A DNA stretch of 10,940 nt from Deltaproteobacteria bacterium (GTDB lineage: Bacteria; Desulfobacterota; GWC2-55-46): NCBI GenBank assembly GCA_030646655.1, contig JAUSLB010000181.1:1-10940 (forward strand), given 5' to 3'. The position numbers and the translations under genes were made by a program. Positions 6,711 to 10,940 of the stretch are shown one piece after another. The notes below the pieces were generated by a model, which was not told where the DNA came from, made no database searches, and saw only the letters and a list, made by a program, of their open reading frames with translations. The number at the start of each line of letters is the position of its first letter. The first letter of the stretch is position 1.

Positions 6711-8012
6711 TCAGCGTTTAATCCCGTTGTTTAAGGCGTCTTTGAAGTAAACGTTGACATTATCGAGGGCGCAGAAGCTGCCGCACATGGTGCAGGTGCC
6801 GGGCTCCGAAGGACTTCTCCCGGCCCTTATCTCAGAGGCCTTTTCGCCGAAGAGACCGAGCCTGTACTGCTCCTCCCACTTTAGATCGCGCCTTGCCTTT
6901 GACATGAGCATGTCCCGGCTTCTGTTACCGAGCTTTACCATGTCGCCTACGTGGGCGGCTATCCTCGCGGCCCTGACCCCCTCGACAACATCCTTTTTGT
7001 CAGGCAGCGCGAGGTGCTCTGCGGGGGTTACGTAGCAGATCAGGTCAGCCCCGTACCTTGCGGCCTCGGCGGCGCCTATGGCCGCGGAGATGTGGTCGTA
7101 ACCGGCGGCGATATCGGTTGTAAGGGGGCCGAGGACGTAAAATGGCGCATCCCCGCTCATCTTTTTCTGCAATTTTACGTTCGTCTCGATATCGTCGAGT
7201 GGCAGATGGCCCGGCCCCTCGCACATCATCTGGCAGCCCATCGATTGGCCGATCTCCGCAAGCTCGCAGTTTATAAGGAGCTCCTGCACCTGCGCCCTGT
7301 CGAGGCTGTCGTGGACGGCCCCGGCCCTGAGCCCGTTGCCGAGGCTCAGGACGCAATCGTATCTTTTAAGTATCTCGACCACGCGGTCGAACTTATCGTA
7401 AAGGGGATTTTCCCTGCCGTTGTTCAGCATCCAGCCTACCATGTATGAGCCCCCCCTTGAGACAATCCCGCCGTAACGGTAGCCCTGCTTATTGAGCCTT
7501 TCTATGGTAAGCCTGTTTATGCCGCAGTGCACCGCCATGAAAGAGATGCCGTCGGCGCACTGCCTTTCAAGGACATCGAAGAGGAGCTCTTCGGTCAGCT
7601 TGTTCGGGTCATGGTATTTTTCTATCGCCTCTTTGAACGCCTGATATAAGGGGACGCTCCCGACGGACAACGCCGTTGATCCGAGAACCTCTTTTCTTAT
7701 GTGGTCGAGGTCTCCCCCTACGGAGAGCTCCATCAGGGTATCGGCGCCCGCCCTTTCCGCCGCTATGGCCTTTTCAACCTCGGCCTTTACGTCGGCTATG
7801 TCCGACGATGTGCCGATGCTCGCGTTGACCTTTGTCGTAAACCCCTTACCTATGCCGACAAGCCTTGCCTTGCGGTTTATGTTGTTCGGTATTACAGCGA
7901 TCCCTGCGGCTATCGCATCCCTTACGTATTCGGCGCTCAGGCCTTCGTAAAGGGCCACCTCTTCCATCTCTTTTGTAATAAAGCCGTTCTTTGCGTATTC
8001 TATCTGCGTCAT
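6711..8012 (-). CDS. bzaF: ThiC-family radical SAM enzyme; probable 5-hydroxybenzimidazole synthase BzaF (would be auto-annotated ThiC)
   Basis: The protein has 433 residues, the length of the short ThiC form. ThiC turns aminoimidazole ribotide into the thiamine pyrimidine; its paralogue BzaF turns the same substrate into 5-hydroxybenzimidazole, a cobamide lower base, without oxygen. Conserved parts are VPLYQAF (120-126), MAVHCG (159-164), SRGG (185-188), zinc-type histidines 269 (EGPGHLPL) and 333 (TPAEHLALP), and a C-terminal cysteine cluster, Cys407, 410 and 414, for the iron-sulfur centre. Two substrate-contact positions of ThiC differ: Asn in NAN is Ser65 (VNASIGTSS), and Asp in GDGLR is Asn226 (GNGLR). 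The ATG at 8012 forms an ATGA overlap with the cbiA stop, and GAGG lies 9 bases upstream. Position as last gene of a cobamide run, with no room for a TPP riboswitch directly ahead, favours BzaF; ThiC is not excluded. Family is certain, BzaF probable. Confidence 0.7.
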   Translation of the reverse strand: MTQIEYAKNGFITKEMEEVALYEGLSAEYVRDAIAAGIAVIPNNINRKARLVGIGKGFTTKVNASIGTSSDIADVKAEVEKAIAAERAGADTLMELSVGGDLDHIRKEVLGSTALSVGSVPLYQAFKEAIEKYHDPNKLTEELLFDVLERQCADGISFMAVHCGINRLTIERLNKQGYRYGGIVSRGGSYMVGWMLNNGRENPLYDKFDRVVEILKRYDCVLSLGNGLRAGAVHDSLDRAQVQELLINCELAEIGQSMGCQMMCEGPGHLPLDDIETNVKLQKKMSGDAPFYVLGPLTTDIAAGYDHISAAIGAAEAARYGADLICYVTPAEHLALPDKKDVVEGVRAARIAAHVGDMVKLGNRSRDMLMSKARRDLKWEEQYRLGLFGEKASEIRAGRSPSEPGTCTMCGSFCALDNVNVYFKDALNNGIKR

Positions 8013-9400
8013 CTTTTCATGCCTCTTCTTTCTTGGAATTTTCCGCACAGCCCTACAAACCCCGCGGCGAAGGCCGGGTTGCTTGCGAAATGGATGTGGA
8101 TGTATGTGGCTAAAGAGTTCTTGTAGAGGAAGCCTTCCGGGAGATCCTCTTTATCCTGTCTTATCCTGAATACCTTTTTTATTTCCGAATGGGTTTTTGA
8201 AATGACGGAGTAATGGTACTCGTGGCCCCTTAATACCGAGCCTTTCTTAATGAAGGGGCAGCCCTCCCCCACCATTATTTCCCTGTAGCCGAGGGCCGCC
8301 CTCTTATCGAGCATTTTTGATTCCCAAGGGAATACGCCTGCCCCTGAAAAAGCCCTGCCTGATCCGTCGCCTGTTTTTTTTCCGAGGTACATAAGCCCTC
8401 CGCACTCGGCAAAGACAGGCATGCCTTCTTCGGCAAGCCTTTTTATCTCTTGTCTCAGGCGGGAGTTCTTCTCAAGCGCCTTTGCGTGGAGCTCCGGGTA
8501 GCCCCCGCCGATATAGAGGCCGGATGCGCCGTGAGGAAGGCCTTTGTCTTTTAGCGGGCTGAAAAAGGCTATCTCAGCCCCGAAGCCTTCGAGGATCTCG
8601 AGGTTCTCTTTATAGTAGAATGAGAAGGCGTTATCGAGGGCTACAGCTACCTTTACCGGTCTTCTACGGCGCGCCTTCTTTATCCTCCCGGGCGGGGACG
8701 GCCTTAAATCTTTTAAAAGCGGGCTTATATCGAGATGCTTTTCGATAACAGAAGAGGCCCTTTTTATAAACCCCTTCCAGCCGCTTTCCTTAAAATCCTC
8801 CTGCGTCATAAGCCCGAGGTGGCGCTCGGGGATGGAGAGCGACGAGTCTTTGGGGATATAGCCGAGGGTTTTAATGCCTGATTTTGGCGGGATGGAATTT
8901 TTAAGGGACTCGAGGTGCCGGGGAGAGCCTGCCCTGTTAAAGACGACCCATTTTATATTTACCTTCTTATCGAACTCCTTAAAGCCCTTTATTACCGCGC
9001 CTATGGACCTCGACGCCTTTGATGAGTCTACAACGAGCAAAACAGGGAGGTTCAAGACCTTCGCCAGATGCGCTGTCGAGCCCTCTTCGCAAAAACCTTT
9101 GCCGTCGAACAGCCCCATTACCCCTTCTATAACGCCTAAACCAGCGCCCTTCATCTTATCGGTAAAGGTCTTTTTTACGGCATCAACCCCCATCATCCAT
9201 GTATCGAGGTTATAGGAGGGGCGTTTTAAAAGGGCGCTATGAAAGCCGGGGTCTATGTAGTCAGGGCCTGCCTTAAAGGGCTGGATGAGGACGCCCCTCT
9301 TCCTTAACGCCTCCATTATGCCGAGGGTTATTACGGTTTTTCCGACGCCGCTGTTTGTCCCGGCTATTATTATGGCAGGCAAGGGTTTTTTATCGGGCAT
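8009..9400 (-). CDS. cbiA: Cobyrinate a,c-diamide synthase (CbiA/CobB)
   Basis: This 463-residue enzyme amidates the a and c side chains of cobyrinic acid, using glutamine and ATP, in corrin ring synthesis. The N-terminal dethiobiotin-synthetase-like ATPase domain has GTNSGVGKT (14-22), then FKAGPDYIDPGFH (42-54), NLDTWMM (64-70) and EGVMGLFDG (92-100), all family hallmarks. The C-terminal class I glutamine amidotransferase domain has GLYIGGGYPELHA (294-306), the nucleophile Cys333 in AECGGLMYLG, GHEYHYS (392-398) and a histidine-containing end, YIHIHFASNP (433-442). The linker has a basic patch, KKARRRRPVK (241-250). The ATG at 9400 has no clear Shine-Dalgarno sequence. The stop overlaps the ThiC-family start by 4 bases (ATGA). 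It is named CobB in the aerobic pathway; which pathway runs here is not visible. Confidence 0.95.
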   Translation of the reverse strand: MPDKKPLPAIIIAGTNSGVGKTVITLGIMEALRKRGVLIQPFKAGPDYIDPGFHSALLKRPSYNLDTWMMGVDAVKKTFTDKMKGAGLGVIEGVMGLFDGKGFCEEGSTAHLAKVLNLPVLLVVDSSKASRSIGAVIKGFKEFDKKVNIKWVVFNRAGSPRHLESLKNSIPPKSGIKTLGYIPKDSSLSIPERHLGLMTQEDFKESGWKGFIKRASSVIEKHLDISPLLKDLRPSPPGRIKKARRRRPVKVAVALDNAFSFYYKENLEILEGFGAEIAFFSPLKDKGLPHGASGLYIGGGYPELHAKALEKNSRLRQEIKRLAEEGMPVFAECGGLMYLGKKTGDGSGRAFSGAGVFPWESKMLDKRAALGYREIMVGEGCPFIKKGSVLRGHEYHYSVISKTHSEIKKVFRIRQDKEDLPEGFLYKNSLATYIHIHFASNPAFAAGFVGLCGKFQERRGMKR

Positions 9401-9419
9401 AAATTGTATTTAAGGGAAG

Positions 9420-9447
9420 GCGATGGATTTTTTTAAAATCGTCTCGC
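9420..9447 (-). repeat. Imperfect inverted repeat in the cobC-cbiA gap
   Basis: In the 76-base gap between cobC and cbiA, GCGA and TCGC (9420-9423 with 9444-9447) bracket an inner GATTT/AAATC stem (9426-9430 with 9436-9440) with a 5-base loop. The structure is AT-rich and small. It ends about 20 bases before the cbiA start. A role in RNA processing or translation of cbiA is possible but unproven. The rest of the gap shows no clear promoter. Confidence 0.3.
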
Positions 9448-9476
9448 TATTCCGCAACGGAAAAATATGAGCGGGC

Positions 9477-10112
9477 TTAATAGAGCTTTGTCTCGCCCAT
9501 CTCCTGATTCGGCCCGCCGTTAAGGAGCTTTACGACCTTTATGCCGTCGCTGAAATAGTCAATGAGGTTCAGGCACCCGTAGTCCTGCTCTATCCTGAAA
9601 AAATTCTCTATGGGCAGGCCCATCGCCTCGGTCAGTATAACGCGGTTTACCCCGCCGTGCGCCACGACGCATACAGCGCCGCCCCTGTGCTTATTTACGA
9701 TATCATCTATGGCGGGTAGCACGCGCGCCTTTAGGTCATTAAGGCTCTCGCCCTCTTTTACCTTTGAGGTGGCAAGGTCCCTGAAGCTGAAGCCCGCCTC
9801 TTCCGGGTATCTTATGCCCGCCTCCTCCTTTGTAAGCCCTTCCCATCTGCCGAGGTGGAGCTCCCTTAGCGCGTGGACCCTTACCGGCGTAGCCCCCCGC
9901 CCTTTGGATATTATATCAGCGCCCCTTGTAGCCCTCTTCAGGTCGCTTGAATATATCGCGCTTATCTTTACGCCAGAGAGGAACGCCGCGAGCCGCTCCA
10001 TCTGCTCAACCCCGGTATCGGTTATATCCACATCGAAGTGGCCGTTATACCGGTATTCGTGATGGTTTACTACCTGCCCGTGCCTTATTAAGAATAGCCT
10101 TGTCATCTCCAT
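9477..10112 (-). CDS. cobC: Histidine phosphatase-family protein, probable alpha-ribazole phosphatase CobC
   Basis: This is a 211-residue member of the histidine phosphatase (phosphoglycerate mutase-like) family. In a cobamide operon next to cobS it most likely removes the phosphate from alpha-ribazole 5'-phosphate or from the cobamide 5'-phosphate. The catalytic core is visible: LIRHGQ with phospho-accepting His11, Arg60 in YSSDLKRA, the acid Glu84 in LRELHLGRWEG, and His152 in VVAHGGVNR. I chose the ATG at 10112, 4 bases after the cobS stop. Another ATG two codons later (10106) has GGAG directly against it, too close for a normal ribosome site, and an upstream in-frame start at 10151 would lie inside cobS. 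The domain alone is generic; the CobC role rests on gene context. Confidence 0.82.
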   Translation of the reverse strand: MEMTRLFLIRHGQVVNHHEYRYNGHFDVDITDTGVEQMERLAAFLSGVKISAIYSSDLKRATRGADIISKGRGATPVRVHALRELHLGRWEGLTKEEAGIRYPEEAGFSFRDLATSKVKEGESLNDLKARVLPAIDDIVNKHRGGAVCVVAHGGVNRVILTEAMGLPIENFFRIEQDYGCLNLIDYFSDGIKVVKLLNGGPNQEMGETKLY

Positions 10113-10116
10113 ATTT

Positions 10117-10872
10117 TTACTCTGCCGTCCCGAGTATGTTAGTAAGCCCAAGTACCATTATAAGGAAGAGCACCTCCGCTATCTCGCTCTGGAAGCCGAA
10201 TACATCCCCCGTGACCCCGCCGAGTTTTCTTTTAAAGAGCCTTGAAAAGCCGTAAATAACGGCCCACAGTACTGCTATCAGTATCAGAGAGAACGCCCCG
10301 AGCGCGAGCGCCGATAACGCCGCTACTATTACCGTAGCCTTTATTAGAGTCGGCCTGCTAATCCCTGTAAAGGCGGCCCCGAGCCCTCCCTCAGCCCTCG
10401 CATATTTGGACATATAAGCCATAGGCACCATAGCCCACCTGCCCACTGCCGGGAAGACAAATAAGGCCGGGCCCCTGGCGCCCTGCTCTATATTCTCTAT
10501 GGCAAGGTATTTAAGGAGTATCAGGATGATTAAAAATGCGACCCCGATGGCCCCGGCTGAAGAGTCGCGCATTATCCTGAGCCTGTCTTCCTTTGTTCTG
10601 CCTCCGGCCAGCCCGTCAACGGTATCGGAGAACCCGTCGAGGTGAAGGCCCCCGTTCGTAAGGACAAGTATTAATACCAGCGCCCCGGCGACGATACCCG
10701 GCGGCAGGAGCCTTGAGAGGAGGTAGTCAGAGGCGACGAGTATAAGTCCTTGCGCGGCCCCCACCAAGGGGAACCATGCCATCGAGCCTGAAAGCTCCTC
10801 AGGCACAGGCTCCATATCCTTTTTTATGGGGAATACCGTAAGGAACTGGAAGGCGAGTATAAGGCTTTTCAT
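10117..10872 (-). CDS. cobS: Adenosylcobinamide-GDP ribazoletransferase (cobamide synthase CobS)
   Basis: This 251-residue integral membrane enzyme joins adenosylcobinamide-GDP to alpha-ribazole (or its phosphate), the last assembly step of the cobamide. It starts FQFLTVFPI (8-16). The metal-binding signature GGLHLDGFSDTVDGLAGG (74-91) carries three aspartates (79, 83, 86). It continues with MRDSSAGAIG (101-110), GRWAM (144-148) and GGVTGDVFGFQSEIAE (218-233). Several hydrophobic stretches (about 32-50, 58-73, 108-125, 177-207, 232-247) fit a multi-pass inner membrane protein. The start at 10872 is preceded by an A-rich stretch (CAATAAAA), with no strong Shine-Dalgarno sequence. The stop lies 4 bases before cobC. 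If the lower base is 5-hydroxybenzimidazole from the downstream ThiC-like enzyme, this synthase would use its ribazole form. Confidence 0.95.
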   Translation of the reverse strand: MKSLILAFQFLTVFPIKKDMEPVPEELSGSMAWFPLVGAAQGLILVASDYLLSRLLPPGIVAGALVLILVLTNGGLHLDGFSDTVDGLAGGRTKEDRLRIMRDSSAGAIGVAFLIILILLKYLAIENIEQGARGPALFVFPAVGRWAMVPMAYMSKYARAEGGLGAAFTGISRPTLIKATVIVAALSALALGAFSLILIAVLWAVIYGFSRLFKRKLGGVTGDVFGFQSEIAEVLFLIMVLGLTNILGTAE

Positions 10873-10889
10873 TTTTATTGAGAGCTGTC

Positions 10890-10914
10890 CCTGAGAGTTT
10901 TTTTATTCCTCAGG
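10890..10914. repeat. Inverted repeat upstream of cobS
   Basis: CCTGAG (10890-10895) is exactly complemented by CTCAGG (10909-10914) across a 13-base AT-rich loop. It lies in the region before cobS, 17 bases from its ATG. The stem is short and the loop contains the only T/A run, so it does not look like a standard terminator. It may be an RNA stem between genes of the operon, or chance. Confidence 0.3.
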
Positions 10915-10924
10915 CGTTCTTTTC

Positions 10925-10940
10925 TCAGACCCCTGCGTCC
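10925..10940 (-). CDS. Possible last codons of an upstream minus-strand gene, perhaps cobT
   Basis: At the very right edge the minus strand reads Asp-Ala-Gly-Val-stop (TGA at 10927-10925). Many CobT proteins (nicotinate-nucleotide:dimethylbenzimidazole phosphoribosyltransferase, which activates the lower base) end in a similar FEEAGV or FDDAGV stretch, and cobT often lies next to cobS. Only four codons are visible, so this is a hint. A second minus-strand frame stays open until a TAA 2 bases before the cobS ATG, and a third until a TAA at 10905, so the true end of the upstream gene is not settled. Confidence 0.3.

Noticed and set aside
6951..7448. 165-codon open frame on the plus strand across the ThiC-family gene
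   Set aside because: The opposite strand encodes the conserved catalytic core. The antisense product shows no recognisable motif or ribosome site.
8010..8048. Extended start for the ThiC-family gene (12 extra residues) and a possible TPP riboswitch upstream
   Set aside because: The extra codons lie inside cbiA and code for a lysine/arginine-rich stretch unlike the family. The ATG at 8012 has GAGG 9 bases ahead and forms an ATGA overlap. The upstream sequence is cbiA coding sequence, leaving no space for a riboswitch.
9610..10062. 150-codon open frame on the plus strand across cobC
   Set aside because: It is a shadow of the histidine phosphatase gene, whose catalytic motifs are all on the other strand.
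1..10940. CRISPR, tRNA, mobile element or phage signal
   Set aside because: Nearly all of the window is explained by conserved housekeeping-type genes. I saw no direct-repeat arrays, transposase motifs, terminal repeats or cloverleaf structures.

Overview
The window is a gene-dense stretch of a bacterial chromosome of moderate to high GC, read mostly from the minus strand. AGG, ATA and GCC/CTC codons are frequent, and the gene set (split ADP-forming acyl-CoA synthetase, cobamide genes, a ThiC-family paralogue, a PAS/GAF hybrid kinase) fits an anaerobic or facultative environmental bacterium. A Desulfobacterota- or Nitrospirota-like lineage is a guess from gene content and codon style only. 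There are no tRNAs, rRNAs, CRISPR arrays, insertion sequences or phage genes. No gap between genes exceeds about 135 bases.

Left part, plus strand. The window opens inside the alpha subunit gene of an ADP-forming acetyl/acyl-CoA synthetase. The beta subunit gene follows with an 8-base overlap, and both carry the histidines expected to relay phosphate. A strong intrinsic terminator follows and ends only 15 bases before the start of a cobD-like gene (threonine-phosphate decarboxylase, which makes the aminopropanol arm of cobamides).

Middle, minus strand. A comM/yifB-type AAA+ helicase gene with its own likely promoter is followed 8 bases later by a soluble hybrid histidine kinase (PAS-GAF-PAS-HisKA-HATPase-REC). 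The 3' end of the kinase gene overlaps the convergent cobD by 11 bases.

Right part, minus strand. A cobamide operon runs right to left: possibly the last codons of cobT at the window edge, then cobS (cobamide synthase), cobC (alpha-ribazole phosphatase), cbiA/cobB (cobyrinate a,c-diamide synthase) and a ThiC-family radical SAM gene joined to cbiA by an ATGA overlap.

The point of most interest is this last gene. Automatic annotation would probably call it thiC, for thiamine pyrimidine synthesis. Its place at the end of a cobamide operon suggests instead that it is BzaF, the anaerobic 5-hydroxybenzimidazole synthase that makes the lower ligand of B12-type cofactors from the same substrate, aminoimidazole ribotide. 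Changes at two positions that contact the substrate in ThiC support this: NAN reads NAS and GDGLR reads GNGLR. With CobD, CbiA, CobS and CobC, the region would supply the aminopropanol, the amidated corrin ring, the lower base and the final nucleotide loop assembly.
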